A DNA stretch of 64,000 bases. It comes from an uncultured Paracoccaceae bacterium. GTDB taxonomy: Bacteria > Pseudomonadota > Alphaproteobacteria > Rhodobacterales > Rhodobacteraceae. The notes under the pieces were generated by a model. It saw only the letters and a list, made by a program, of their open reading frames with translations. It had not been told where the DNA came from and searched no databases. Within the stretch, counting starts at the first letter, position 1, and the number at the start of each line of letters is the position of its first letter. Positions 28,268-37,741 of this stretch are shown here, in pieces. Where the stretch lies: contig CANLYJ010000002.1 of assembly GCA_947495295.1 (NCBI GenBank), positions 434,001 to 498,000 of the forward strand, given 5' to 3'. A program made the translations under genes and the position numbers.

Positions 28268-30003
28268 GACACACCCCCGGTCTTGCCGACGCTGTGTTTG
28301 ATTTCTTTGTGGTTCGTTACCATTTCGGCCAAAACTTTGTCCTTGGGGCCGAAGGCGCGACGCGCGCCGCCTTCGATAACCAGCAATGTGTCGCATTCCT
28401 GAATGGCAGCAGGCCGGTGTGCCATGATGAACACGACTTTGCCTTCGGATTTCAGGATCTTGATTGCCTTGTTGAGCGCCGCCGACCCGTCATTATCGAG
28501 GTTGGAGTTCGGTTCATCCAGTACCAGCACAACAGGGTCGCCATACATCGCCCGGGCAAGGCCAATGCGTTGGATCTGACCGCCGGAAAGACGCCCGGTA
28601 TTGGCAGACACCCGGGTGTCATAGCCGTCAGGCAGTTTCAGGATCATTTCATGCGCGGCGGCCTTTTGCGCGGCTTTGACAACCTCGGCATCGTTTGGGG
28701 TCATCGACATGCGGGCGATGTTTTCCTTGATCGTCCCATCAAAAAGCTGCACCCGCTGCGGCAGGTAGCCGATATGTTCGCCCAGAATATCCGGGTCATA
28801 TTGATCCAGCGCCGCACCGTCGAGGCGGATTTTCCCACCCGCTGGCTGCCATACACCCGTCAGCACCCGCGCGAGCGTGGATTTGCCAGCGCCCGAGGTC
28901 CCGATCACGCCAACAGCCATGCCCGGTTTTACGTCAAAGCTAATCAGGCGCAGTGACGCCTGCTTTTCGCCCGGTGGCACCACCGTGACCTGATCGGCCA
29001 GCAATCGCGCCTTCGGTTTGGGCAGTTGCATGCGCTGTTCTTCTTCGCCGACGCTGCCCAGCAGAATAGACAGATTGCGCCAGCCTTCGCGGCCCTTTTG
29101 AAAGACGGCCCATTGTCCCACGATCATCTCAATCGGGGCCAGCGCGCGACCCAGCAGGATCGAACCCGCGATCATCGCACCGGGCGACAACTGGTTCTGT
29201 AGCACAAGATAAGCGCCCAGACCCAACATGGCTGATTGCAGGAACAGCCGGAACGACTTCGTCATTGCGGTAAACGTGCCTGATGCATCCGCCGCCCCAA
29301 TGGTCGCATCCAGTGATTTACCCCGGGCAATCTGCCAGCGATCAAAGGCAGCGCCACGCATGCCCAGTGAATGCACCATCTCGCTTTCGGTGCGGATTTG
29401 CGTGCCCATCTGTTCAGAGGCGAAAGACGCCGCATTCGCCTGTTCCAGCGGTTTGCGGGTTGTCATCTGGTTCAGGATCGCCACCCCGACCAGAATGATC
29501 GCACCGACCACCGCCAGAAGGCCCATCAGAGGGTGAAAGATGAAGATCCCCCAAAAGAACAACGGCGCCCAAGGCAGATCAAACAGCGCCATCAGCGCGG
29601 GTGACGTGATCAGGCGTTGCGTCGATTCCAGATCGCGCAGACCGGTCGCGGCCTCGCGGGGGGCGCGGTTCAGGGTTGTGGCCTTCAGGACAGCGCCGAA
29701 AACACGCCGGTCCAACCGTGCCTGAAACCGGGCGCCAACCCGGCCCATCACCCGGCCACGCACGAAATCAAGGATACCCATCATCCCGTAAAGAAACGCG
29801 ACCAATACTGACAGGGCGAGCAATGTCTCAAACGACCGCGAGCTGAGCACCCGGTCATAGACGTTCAGCATATAAAGCGGACCGGTCAGCATCAGCAGGT
29901 TTACGAAAAAGCTGAAGATACCAACCATCCAATACAGATGTCGGCTCTCGCTGCGGGCCTCGATCAGTTCGGCCTCGCCCTTCGTTCTTAGTTCTTCCAA
30001 CAT
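28264..30003 (-). CDS. Type I secretion ABC permease/ATPase (PrtD family)
   Basis: A 579-residue fused transmembrane-ATPase protein that energises export of C-terminal-signal proteins such as RTX proteins. Six hydrophobic helices occur within about residues 25-310. The nucleotide-binding domain has Walker A GTSGAGKST at about 367, signature LSGGQIQRIGLARAM at about 475 and Walker B VVLVLDEPNSNLD. There is no C39 peptidase-like domain at the N-terminus, as in PrtD. It is coupled to the HlyD gene. No secreted substrate gene is adjacent. Confidence 0.94.
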   Translation of the reverse strand: MLEELRTKGEAELIEARSESRHLYWMVGIFSFFVNLLMLTGPLYMLNVYDRVLSSRSFETLLALSVLVAFLYGMMGILDFVRGRVMGRVGARFQARLDRRVFGAVLKATTLNRAPREAATGLRDLESTQRLITSPALMALFDLPWAPLFFWGIFIFHPLMGLLAVVGAIILVGVAILNQMTTRKPLEQANAASFASEQMGTQIRTESEMVHSLGMRGAAFDRWQIARGKSLDATIGAADASGTFTAMTKSFRLFLQSAMLGLGAYLVLQNQLSPGAMIAGSILLGRALAPIEMIVGQWAVFQKGREGWRNLSILLGSVGEEEQRMQLPKPKARLLADQVTVVPPGEKQASLRLISFDVKPGMAVGVIGTSGAGKSTLARVLTGVWQPAGGKIRLDGAALDQYDPDILGEHIGYLPQRVQLFDGTIKENIARMSMTPNDAEVVKAAQKAAAHEMILKLPDGYDTRVSANTGRLSGGQIQRIGLARAMYGDPVVLVLDEPNSNLDNDGSAALNKAIKILKSEGKVVFIMAHRPAAIQECDTLLVIEGGARRAFGPKDKVLAEMVTNHKEIKHSVGKTGGVS

Positions 30004-30159
30004 TTGCCCCAGTTCAGTTCTTACGTCTTGGCACCCTGCATCTTAGGTTACCGGAAATCAGGTTAGAGTTAACGCCATATTTTGCATGACCACCCCTTGG
30101 CGTGGCGTAATGGGCGTATTTCATTGATTTGGCGCGCCAAATGGACCAACAATCCCCAG

Positions 30160-30528
30160 ATGCGCAAGATCACCACGTTCCACTGGGCCGTTTTCTGCCT
30201 GATTTTTCCCATGATTGGGCAAGCTGGCCCCTATGACGGCGTCTATAAACAAACCGCAAATGCGGAATGTGCGCTTGTCGGCGTTGATGGTGGGTCGCTC
30301 AAGATCGCAGAAGGTATCTTTTACGGGGTCGAGGTCGAATGCCGCATGACCAGCCCGGTGGATATCAACGATATGGATGCCACAATCTATACGATGGAAT
30401 GTTCCGGCGAAGGCCAGAGCTGGAATGAACGTGCCATCATGATGGCCGATTCGGCAGGCGACGGGATCTATATGATCTGGGACGGCTACGCGTTCCGCTA
30501 TGACCTTTGCGAAGAGGGTGAGTATTAA
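30160..30528 (+). CDS. Small secreted hypothetical protein
   Basis: A 122-residue protein with a signal peptide (MRKITTFHWAVFCLIFPMIGQA) and a mature part starting GPYDGVYKQ. The mature part has four Cys, likely two disulfides in the periplasm. No family is recognised with confidence. ATG at 30160 is chosen so that the signal peptide starts the protein; a longer frame begins at 30082. No good ribosome site is seen. It is convergent with the PBP gene; the 189 bases between hold GC-rich inverted repeats but no gene. Confidence 0.65.
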   Translation: MRKITTFHWAVFCLIFPMIGQAGPYDGVYKQTANAECALVGVDGGSLKIAEGIFYGVEVECRMTSPVDINDMDATIYTMECSGEGQSWNERAIMMADSAGDGIYMIWDGYAFRYDLCEEGEY

Positions 30529-30717
30529 CCTCCGCATTTGGTTATCGTATTAAGGGCGGCCGGGGCCGGGGGGCTGCCCGGTCTACCGAAAGGGCCGCGC
30601 GATTGCAGCGCGGTGGGCCCGACCATCTGGGCAACTTTGGCGAAATTACTCCATGATGTGGCGGACTTTCTGGGGGTCTATTCCGCGCCGGAGGCATGGG
30701 CCAACGAAGAAAGCCGT

Positions 30718-32871
30718 TTAACCCCCGTTGAGGATGTTATCGAGAAGGTTGCTGATATCGTCATCGACAACTTCGCCGCCTTCACTGGTCAGCACGCCGG
30801 TCGATGCAGGTTGCTGCGGGACGATCATGGGTAGGGATGTGGGCACTTTGTCGGCCAGCACACGCACCATGGTTTCGTGCCAGATGGTTGCAGGCAACCC
30901 GCCGCCAGTCACCCCCGATAGTGGTTTGTTGTCGTCATAACCCATCCAGACGCCAGTCACATAGTCGCCGGTGAACCCAATGAACCAGGCGTCACGCGCC
31001 CCTTGGGTCGTGCCGGTCTTGCCCGCAATTTCCCAGCCGTCGATCCGGGCGCGCTGGCCAGTGCCTTGTTCCACGACCCGTGTCATCATCCATGTCAATT
31101 CGCGGGCGGCTTCTTCGTCGATGATCCGTTCACCAATCCCCGATCCGGTCGAATCCATCAAGGATGCATTATCCCCCTGAATGCGCAGGTCCGTCAGGCC
31201 ATAGGGTGTCACGGCGTAGCCGCCGTTGAGGATGCCCGCAAAGGCCCCGGTCATGTCAATCAGCGTGCTTTCGGACACGCCGAGCGCCAGGGCAGGGCCA
31301 GCCGCCATGTCACCCTGAATGCCAAAACCGGCGGCGACATTGCGGACCAGCTCGCGCCCCACATCCTCTGACACCAGAATGGCAGGGATGTTGCGGCTTT
31401 GGGCCAGTGCGTCGACCAATGTGACCGGCCCGACAAATTGGCGATCATAGTTTTCGGGGCACCAATCGGCTGATCCACGACGCGACCAACATGTGCGCTG
31501 ATCATCGACCAGCGCATATGGTGACATGCCCAGATCAAGGGCGGCGGCATAGATGAACGGTTTGAAGGCCGACCCTGTCTGACGCAAGGCTTGCGTGGCG
31601 CGGTTGAACGCACCCGTTGCCTTGATATTGCGACCGCCCACCATGGCACGGACAGCGCCATCGGCGGACATCACAACAATTGCCGCCTGCGCCTCTGATC
31701 CCTCACGGACCTCGTTTTCAAAGACCGAAATCAACGCTTCTTCAGCGGCGGCCTGAATGTCCTGATCCAGCGTTGTGCGGATAATGACGTCCTCGGTTGT
31801 GTCGCGGGTAAAGAACTCTGGCCCGCTTTCCATGACCCAATCGGCAAAGAAGCCGCCGGTACGGGCTTTGGCCGCTTCGGATAGCGTGGCGGGGTTTGCG
31901 ATGGCCAGGGCCGCGTCAGTTGCGCTCAGATAGCCCTGTTCCTCCATCAGCCCCACAACAAGTTCCGCGCGGGCCTGTGCCCGGCCCAGATTGGCGGTGG
32001 GGGCGGTGGTCGACGGGGCTTTCAGCAACCCGGCAAGCATCGCCGCCTGTGCGGGGTTCACCTGCGATGCAGAGATGCCGAAATAGCGCTGGGCGGCGGC
32101 CTCAAACCCCCGGCTCCCGGCGCCAAGATAGGACCGGTTAAGGTAGATCGTCAGGATTTCTTCCTTGGTATAGGCGATTTCCATGCCAAGGGCGAAAACC
32201 GCCTCCTTGGCTTTGCGCCAAAGCGATGACTGGCGGCAGTCAACCTCATATGCGGTTTCTGTGTCCCATTTGGCGGGATCATAAGGGACGCCGAGGCACA
32301 GAAGCTTGGCGGTTTGTTGCGTGATGGTCGAACCACCATGGCCGGATAGGGGACCGCGCCCTTCGCGCAGGTTGATCCGGACAGCAGACGCAATGCCGCG
32401 CGGTGAAATGCCAAAGTGGCGATAGAAACGCTTATCTTCGGTCGCCACAACGGCATTATGCAGATGTTCAGACACCGTATCGGCGGTGACCATGCCGCCA
32501 AACTGATCGCCGCGCCAGGCAAAGACCTGACCGGTCAGATCGGTCATCGTGACCGACCCGCGGGCACGCTGATCAATCAGCTCCTCCATCGCGGGCATCT
32601 GGCTGGCAAAATAGAGCGCGAAACCACCGATGATCAGCGCTGTGACCAGCCCGATCCGCCAGGTAAACGCCCAGATCAGGCGGAACACCCAACGGAATGG
32701 CAAAAGCAACCAGCCGATCAGGCCGCGCGGCTTGCTGGGACGCTTGGGTGCTGCCTTGCGACGGGCCGCAGGCTTGGCCTTTTTCTTGGGGGCCGCCTTT
32801 TTCCCGGCAGGTTTTGCCGGATAGCGCCGTTCAGCCACCAAAGGTGACTTTTTTCTGCCATTTCCACTCAT
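30718..32871 (-). CDS. PBP1A-family bifunctional transglycosylase/transpeptidase
   Basis: A 717-residue class A penicillin-binding protein that polymerises and cross-links peptidoglycan. A Lys/Ala/Pro-rich cytoplasmic tail (1-50) precedes one membrane helix (about 68-90). The GT51 domain has ATEDKRFYRHFG with the catalytic Glu and GHGGSTITQQ. The transpeptidase domain has TGSAFKPF (SxxK serine), SRNIPA (SxN) and KTGTTQGARDAWF (KTG). The basic tail is longer than usual. It is divergent from the caspase-like gene. Confidence 0.95.
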   Translation of the reverse strand: MSGNGRKKSPLVAERRYPAKPAGKKAAPKKKAKPAARRKAAPKRPSKPRGLIGWLLLPFRWVFRLIWAFTWRIGLVTALIIGGFALYFASQMPAMEELIDQRARGSVTMTDLTGQVFAWRGDQFGGMVTADTVSEHLHNAVVATEDKRFYRHFGISPRGIASAVRINLREGRGPLSGHGGSTITQQTAKLLCLGVPYDPAKWDTETAYEVDCRQSSLWRKAKEAVFALGMEIAYTKEEILTIYLNRSYLGAGSRGFEAAAQRYFGISASQVNPAQAAMLAGLLKAPSTTAPTANLGRAQARAELVVGLMEEQGYLSATDAALAIANPATLSEAAKARTGGFFADWVMESGPEFFTRDTTEDVIIRTTLDQDIQAAAEEALISVFENEVREGSEAQAAIVVMSADGAVRAMVGGRNIKATGAFNRATQALRQTGSAFKPFIYAAALDLGMSPYALVDDQRTCWSRRGSADWCPENYDRQFVGPVTLVDALAQSRNIPAILVSEDVGRELVRNVAAGFGIQGDMAAGPALALGVSESTLIDMTGAFAGILNGGYAVTPYGLTDLRIQGDNASLMDSTGSGIGERIIDEEAARELTWMMTRVVEQGTGQRARIDGWEIAGKTGTTQGARDAWFIGFTGDYVTGVWMGYDDNKPLSGVTGGGLPATIWHETMVRVLADKVPTSLPMIVPQQPASTGVLTSEGGEVVDDDISNLLDNILNGG

Positions 32872-33027
32872 GTTCCGCTCGACTGACTATTGCGTCTATT
32901 TTGGTCATCATAGCTGTGATCCACGCGCGCCACCACCCGGTTTAACGCAAGGACAGGGGTCCGGTTTCCCTGACTAGGCGAAGATGGGATGCTTGTGCAC
33001 AGTATCGTCATAATAGGAGGACCCACG

Positions 33028-33543
33028 ATGCGTATTGATATTGTTGATGTTGTTGCGGACGAAAACGGTGTTGAGCCGATGGCCAGCTTTGCAATGACAG
33101 ATTTGGCGCAACGTGGCCGGACCTATGTCATGAATCTGGAAACCGACACTTGGCAATCGCTGATTGGGCGCGTGCAGAACCGATCCAACGGGCCGGGTTC
33201 AATTGATATCCTGCAGGTCCATTCTCATGGCACGCCGGGCACGATGTTTGCGGGGCGACTGAATGAAAACAACGCCACAGCGTTAGAGGGCGTCTTTTCC
33301 GCCCTTGCCCCTTACTTTGCCCCGGGTGGTCAGGTTTATCTGAAAGGATGCACAACCGGACAACGGCCCGGTCTGCTACAGCCACTGGCGCGGGCATTTA
33401 ACGTCCCTGTCACGGCTGGGGTTCAGGTGCAGTGGGTCGCCGGGGGATTGACCGATGTTTACATCGGCAGAACCGTAACCGCGACGCCAGATGGTATGAT
33501 GCACATTGATCGGGATGGGATTCCCCGGCAGGCGACGCCCTAG
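33028..33543 (+). CDS. Small caspase-fold-like protein (DUF4347-like)
   Basis: A 171-residue soluble protein. Two hydrophobic strands end in candidate catalytic residues: IDILQVHSHGTPG (His67-Gly) and GQVYLKGCTTGQ (Cys108). This His-Gly ... Cys arrangement is typical of clan CD (caspase, gingipain and DUF4347) proteins, and the wording SHGTPG...L..G is close to DUF4347, which normally sits at the N-terminus of giant adhesins. Here it stands alone. Start at 33028 is fixed by AGGAGG 7 bases upstream. Peptidase activity is inference. No signal peptide is seen. Neighbours give no hint. Confidence 0.65.
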   Translation: MRIDIVDVVADENGVEPMASFAMTDLAQRGRTYVMNLETDTWQSLIGRVQNRSNGPGSIDILQVHSHGTPGTMFAGRLNENNATALEGVFSALAPYFAPGGQVYLKGCTTGQRPGLLQPLARAFNVPVTAGVQVQWVAGGLTDVYIGRTVTATPDGMMHIDRDGIPRQATP

Positions 33544-33751
33544 GCAGCGATACTGTCAAATTGATTTCCAGAAGCGCCCAATAATCGGGCAAACGCATTT
33601 TTTTGTGCAAGAATTGTGCAAAATTCACTAAAATACCTACAACCTAAAGGTGTCGTAGCCTTGCTGCGCCTGCAAAGTCGCGCTTTTCCTTCCCCCATAC
33701 GCACGGCCCGTATTGCAACGGGGCCATGTCGAACTTTGCAAGGGGAAGAAA

Positions 33752-34090
33752 GTGAAACTCATCATTGCGACAATCAAACCGTTCAAACTGGAGGAGGTCC
33801 GCGAAGCGCTGACCACCGTCGGTGTGCGCGGGATGATGGTGTCTGAAATCAAGGGCTTTGGCGCGCAATCGGGCCATACAGAGATTTATCGCGGCGCCGA
33901 ATATGCCGTGAATTTCGTGCCAAAGGTCAAACTGGAAATCGTTGTGCAGGACAGTATGGCCGATCAGGTCGTTTCGACCATCGCCACCACCGCACAGACC
34001 GAAAAAATCGGTGACGGTAAAATCTTCGTTCTCGACGTGGAAAGCGCCCTGCGGGTGCGCACGGGCGAGACCAATGATGATGCGCTGTGA
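33752..34090 (+). CDS. glnK: P-II family nitrogen regulator GlnK
   Basis: A 112-residue PII signal protein. It starts MKLIIATIKPFKLEEV and carries Tyr51 in GHTEIYRGAEYAV, the uridylylation site on the T-loop, and IGDGKIFVLDVESALRVRTGE at the B/C loops. It senses ATP/ADP, 2-oxoglutarate and glutamine and blocks AmtB under nitrogen plenty. GTG at 33752 follows AGGGGAAGAA; the earlier ATG in frame is rejected. It lies 22 bases before amtB, forming the usual glnK-amtB operon. Two direct TTGTGCAA words at about 33602-33622 lie upstream. Confidence 0.95.
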   Translation: MKLIIATIKPFKLEEVREALTTVGVRGMMVSEIKGFGAQSGHTEIYRGAEYAVNFVPKVKLEIVVQDSMADQVVSTIATTAQTEKIGDGKIFVLDVESALRVRTGETNDDAL

Positions 34091-34112
34091 TCGCGTAATG
34101 AGGGACAAATCC

Positions 34113-35438
34113 ATGAAACTGTTTAAACTTCTTTCCATCGGTGCGGGGCTTGCCCTTTTGCCGACATTGGCGGCAGCACAGGATGCCGCCCCGACATTTG
34201 ACGAAATCGGCCCCTATCTGATGACCACGTTGCTGTTCCTTGTCGGCGGCTTTCTTGTGTTCTTTATGGCTGCGGGTTTTGCCATGCTTGAGGCCGGTCT
34301 GGTCCGGTCCAAGAACGTCACAACCCAGCTGACCAAGAACATCGCGTTGTTTTCGATTGCCTCCATCATGTATTGGCTGATCGGTTTTAACCTGATGTAT
34401 CCCGGTGATGGCTGGCTCGTATCCGGCTGGATCGGCCCGTTCTTTAGCTGGACCGAATTAGAGGCCGTGGGCCTTGCTGCCGGTGATGCATCGCTTGACT
34501 ATGCCTCTGTCGGGTCTGACTTTTTCTTTCAGTTGATGTTTGTCGCCGCGACCGCGTCGATTGTGTCGGGTGCGCTGGCGGAACGGATCAAACTGTGGCC
34601 TTTCCTGATCTTCGTTGTTGTGCTGACCGGTGTGATGTATCCGATTTCGGGGTCCTGGAAATGGGGTGCCGGTTGGTTGGACGCGGCTGGCTTTAACGAC
34701 TTTGCGGGTTCTACCATTGTGCATTCCGTAGGTGGTTGGGCGGCCCTTGCCGGGGCGATCATCCTTGGCCCGCGTCTGGGCAAATACGGCAAGGATGGTC
34801 GTGTGACGCCGTTGCCCGGCTCAAATCTTGCGCTGGCGACTTTGGGGACATTCATCCTGTGGCTGGGTTGGTTTGGGTTCAATGGCGGTTCACAACTGGC
34901 CGCCGGTACTGTGGGTGATATCACCGACGTGTCGCGCATCTTTGCCAACACCAATATGGCTGCGGCCTCGGGCGCTGTCACAGCGCTGATCCTGACGCAG
35001 ATCATGTTCAAGAAGGCTGACCTGACCATGGTGCTGAACGGGGCGCTGGCTGGGCTGGTGTCGATCACGGCCGAACCATTGGCACCCAGCCTGTTTGGTG
35101 CGCTTTGGATCGGTGCCGTGGGCGGGGTGATTGTGGTTGTCGCAGTGCCTTTCCTGGACAAGCTGAAGATCGACGATGTCGTCGGGGCGATCCCTGTCCA
35201 CCTGTTCGCGGGAATCTGGGGCACGATCGCTGTGATCTTCTACAATGGCGATGCGACACTGGGTGCGCAGATCACCGGTATTCTGGCTTACGGTGTCTTC
35301 ACCTTTGTTGCCAGCCTTGCCCTGTGGATCATCCTGAAAGGTGTGATGGGCATCCGCGTCAGCGAGGAGGCCGAGATCAACGGCTTGGATACATCCGAAT
35401 TGGGTATGGAAGCCTATCCCGAATTCTCAAAAGGCTGA
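34113..35438 (+). CDS. amtB: Ammonium transporter
   Basis: A 441-residue Amt channel for ammonium uptake. A signal-like first helix (to about residue 22, LPTLAAAQ) precedes eleven hydrophobic helices. Conserved segments: FFMAAGFAMLEAGLVRSKN, DFAGSTIVHSVGGWAALAGA (pore His) and GAIPVHLFAGIWGTIAV (second pore His). Start at 34113 follows AGGGA by 8 bases. It is co-transcribed with glnK and has a strong terminator 28 bases after the stop. Confidence 0.96.
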   Translation: MKLFKLLSIGAGLALLPTLAAAQDAAPTFDEIGPYLMTTLLFLVGGFLVFFMAAGFAMLEAGLVRSKNVTTQLTKNIALFSIASIMYWLIGFNLMYPGDGWLVSGWIGPFFSWTELEAVGLAAGDASLDYASVGSDFFFQLMFVAATASIVSGALAERIKLWPFLIFVVVLTGVMYPISGSWKWGAGWLDAAGFNDFAGSTIVHSVGGWAALAGAIILGPRLGKYGKDGRVTPLPGSNLALATLGTFILWLGWFGFNGGSQLAAGTVGDITDVSRIFANTNMAAASGAVTALILTQIMFKKADLTMVLNGALAGLVSITAEPLAPSLFGALWIGAVGGVIVVVAVPFLDKLKIDDVVGAIPVHLFAGIWGTIAVIFYNGDATLGAQITGILAYGVFTFVASLALWIILKGVMGIRVSEEAEINGLDTSELGMEAYPEFSKG

Positions 35439-35466
35439 TCCCTTCCTTAGCCGTTTGTGAGAAACT

Positions 35467-35493
35467 GCCCGGGTGCATGCGCCCGGGCTTTTT
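35467..35493 (+). terminator. Rho-independent terminator after amtB
   Basis: A perfect 7-bp stem GCCCGGG/CCCGGGC with an 8-base loop, followed by five T, 28 bases after the amtB stop. Confidence 0.9.
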
Positions 35494-35673
35494 GGGCTTA
35501 TCTGACATACCGTCCGTCGAATGAGGATCGCCGCGCCGCATTCTTCGATGTACCGCCTACTCCGTGCAAGAATATCGCGTATCACCGTCGAGATGTGGCG
35601 CAATATGACATGACTTATCGTGAATGGCGCGCAAATCTCGCTCAGATATCGAATCCTGCAGCGGAGCCTTGTG

Positions 35674-36675
35674 ATGATCCAGACCCCTTATCTTTTGTTC
35701 CTTGGCGATGCGCCTGACCAGTTGGCCGCCAAAGTGGCCCAAGGCATCAAGGATTGGCGCCCCGAAAACGCCGTTGGCCAGTTCCGCATGAAAGGCTGCG
35801 GTGCCGATCTGGGGATCAACGACCTGACCCTGGCAGAGGCGAAAGCCGCTGGCGCCCAGACCCTTGTCATCGGTGTTGCCAATCGCGGCGGTTACATTTC
35901 CAAGGAATGGAAAGAGGTTCTGGTTGAAGCGCTGCGCATGGGGTTCGATATCGCGTCGGGCCTGCATAACCTATTGCGCGATGAGGATGAGCTGGTCGCC
36001 GCTGCCCGTGTGAATGGCCGCACCTTGTTTGATGTGCGTATACCGTCGGTTGCTTACCCGATTGCGAACGGTAAGTCCCGCACCGGCAAACGCTGTCTGG
36101 CCATTGGCACGGATTGTTCGGTGGGCAAGATGTATACCGGCCTCGCCATGGATGCAGAAATGCAGAAGCGCGGCCTGAAATCCACTTTCCGTCCGACCGG
36201 GCAGACCGGCATTTTGATCACTGGCGGTGGTGTGCCGCTGGATGCTGTCATTGCCGATTTCATGGCGGGTGCTGTCGAATACCTGACCCCAGACAATGAC
36301 CCGGATCATTGGGATCATATCGAGGGGCAGGGCAGCCTGTTTCATGTGTCCTATTCCGGCGTCACCATGGCCTTGATCCATGGCGGTCAGCCCGATGCCT
36401 TGATCCTGGCGCATGAGCCGACCCGCACCCATATGCGCGGCCTGCCTGATTATGATTTGCCCAGTCTTGAAACATTGCGCGACACTGCATTGCCGATCGC
36501 CCGCGTTGCCAACCCGGACTGCCAAATCATTGGTATTTCAATCAATTCCCAGCACCTGCCCGAGGATGAAGCGCTGGAATATATGGCCGGAATCGAGGCG
36601 CGCATGGGCCTGCCCACGGTGGATACATATCGGCAAGGGGCAGCGCGGCTGGTGGATGCCCTGATTTCACTTTAA
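35674..36675 (+). CDS. dgcN: D-glutamate N-acetyltransferase DgcN (DUF1611)
   Basis: A 333-residue DUF1611 protein. It carries a P-loop-like segment LAIGTDCSVGKMYTGLAM at about 145-162 and RPTGQTGILITGGGVPLDAV. DUF1611 members paired with a dipeptide-epimerase-like gene were described in marine bacteria as DgcN, which acetylates D-glutamate to N-acetyl-D-glutamate. The next gene is exactly that partner, and a D-amino-acid transaminase follows. GCGGAG precedes the ATG at 35674. The assignment rests on family and context. Confidence 0.85.
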   Translation: MIQTPYLLFLGDAPDQLAAKVAQGIKDWRPENAVGQFRMKGCGADLGINDLTLAEAKAAGAQTLVIGVANRGGYISKEWKEVLVEALRMGFDIASGLHNLLRDEDELVAAARVNGRTLFDVRIPSVAYPIANGKSRTGKRCLAIGTDCSVGKMYTGLAMDAEMQKRGLKSTFRPTGQTGILITGGGVPLDAVIADFMAGAVEYLTPDNDPDHWDHIEGQGSLFHVSYSGVTMALIHGGQPDALILAHEPTRTHMRGLPDYDLPSLETLRDTALPIARVANPDCQIIGISINSQHLPEDEALEYMAGIEARMGLPTVDTYRQGAARLVDALISL

Positions 36676-36716
36676 TGCCTTCGGCGAGAGTATTTTTGGC
36701 AAAATGATGAGGCAAG

Positions 36717-37673
36717 ATGCGCATTGAAGTGACCCGTGATGTGTTTCGGCTGGCGCAGGTTTTTACCATCAGTCGCGGGTCGCGGACCGAGGCGAAGGTG
36801 CTGACCGTCACGATCGACGGCAAGGCGCGCGGCGAATGTGTGCCTTATGCCCGTTATGATGAAGCACTGGACAGTGTAGCGGACCAGATTGCCGGGCTGC
36901 CGGAGGATTTGACCCGGATGGGTTTGCAGGAATTGTTGCCTGCCGGTGCCGCTCGCAATGCCGTTGATTGTGCCTTGTGGGATCTGGAGGCCAAGCAGGC
37001 TGGCAAGCGCGTCTGGGACCTGATGGGGATGCCGGTGCCGGGCCCTGAGATCACCGCCTATACCTTGTCCCTGGATACGCCTGAGGCGATGGAGCGTCAG
37101 GCCGCGCAGCATGCCAAACGTCCGTTATTGAAGATAAAACTGGGCACAGCCGATGATATGGCCCGGCTGGAAGCCGTGCGCCGCGGTGCCCCCGATGCCC
37201 CGATTATCGTGGATGCCAATGAAGGCTGGACTGCCGAAGTTTACGCCGAACTTGCACCGCATCTGATCCGCCTTGGCGTGCAGATGGTCGAACAACCCTT
37301 GCCTGCGGATGCCGACGATATGCTGGGTGAAATCGCCCGCCCCTTGCCCGTCTGTGCTGATGAGAGCTGCCATGATCGCGCCAGCCTGCCCGGACTGCGT
37401 GGCAAATACGATATGGTCAATATCAAACTGGACAAGACCGGTGGCCTGACCGAGGCTTTGGCCTTGAAAGAACAAGCTATATCAGATGGTTACGCCGTGA
37501 TGGTTGGCTGCATGGTCGGATCATCGCTGGCCATGGCACCGGCCACATTGCTGGCGCAGGGTGTGGCGTTTACCGATCTGGATGGGCCGCTTTTGCTGGC
37601 GGAAGATCGCGATACGCCCTTGCAATTCGATGCCGACGGGGTGCATCCGCCTGCTGCTGCGCTTTGGGGGTAG
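36717..37673 (+). CDS. dgcA: N-acetyl-D-glutamate racemase DgcA (enolase superfamily)
   Basis: A 318-residue enolase-superfamily protein like Ala-Glu (dipeptide) epimerases. The muconate-lactonizing subgroup residues are visible: LKIKLGT (Lys-x-Lys) at about 140, IIVDANEGW (Asp) at about 161, QMVEQPL (Glu) at about 187, CADESCHD (Asp/Glu) at about 212 and NIKLDKTGG (Lys) at about 237. In the DgcN-DgcA pathway this enzyme turns N-acetyl-D-glutamate into the L-form. It starts 41 bases after dgcN; the 4-base gap before the ATG leaves GAGGCAAG as the ribosome site. Confidence 0.87.
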   Translation: MRIEVTRDVFRLAQVFTISRGSRTEAKVLTVTIDGKARGECVPYARYDEALDSVADQIAGLPEDLTRMGLQELLPAGAARNAVDCALWDLEAKQAGKRVWDLMGMPVPGPEITAYTLSLDTPEAMERQAAQHAKRPLLKIKLGTADDMARLEAVRRGAPDAPIIVDANEGWTAEVYAELAPHLIRLGVQMVEQPLPADADDMLGEIARPLPVCADESCHDRASLPGLRGKYDMVNIKLDKTGGLTEALALKEQAISDGYAVMVGCMVGSSLAMAPATLLAQGVAFTDLDGPLLLAEDRDTPLQFDADGVHPPAAALWG

Positions 37674-37741
37674 ATGATCTGACTTGACCTTGTGGGCAAT
37701 TCATCGGACGAACGAAGCGATTGATCAAAGGGAGCATATCA

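Noticed and set aside
30538..30834. 98-residue ORF after the small secreted protein gene
   Set aside because: It has no ribosome site, begins in GC-rich inverted repeats and runs over the antisense of the PBP gene end.
33700..33751. Sigma-54 promoter upstream of glnK
   Set aside because: Expected for glnK in many bacteria, but no GG-N10-GC pair with proper context was found.
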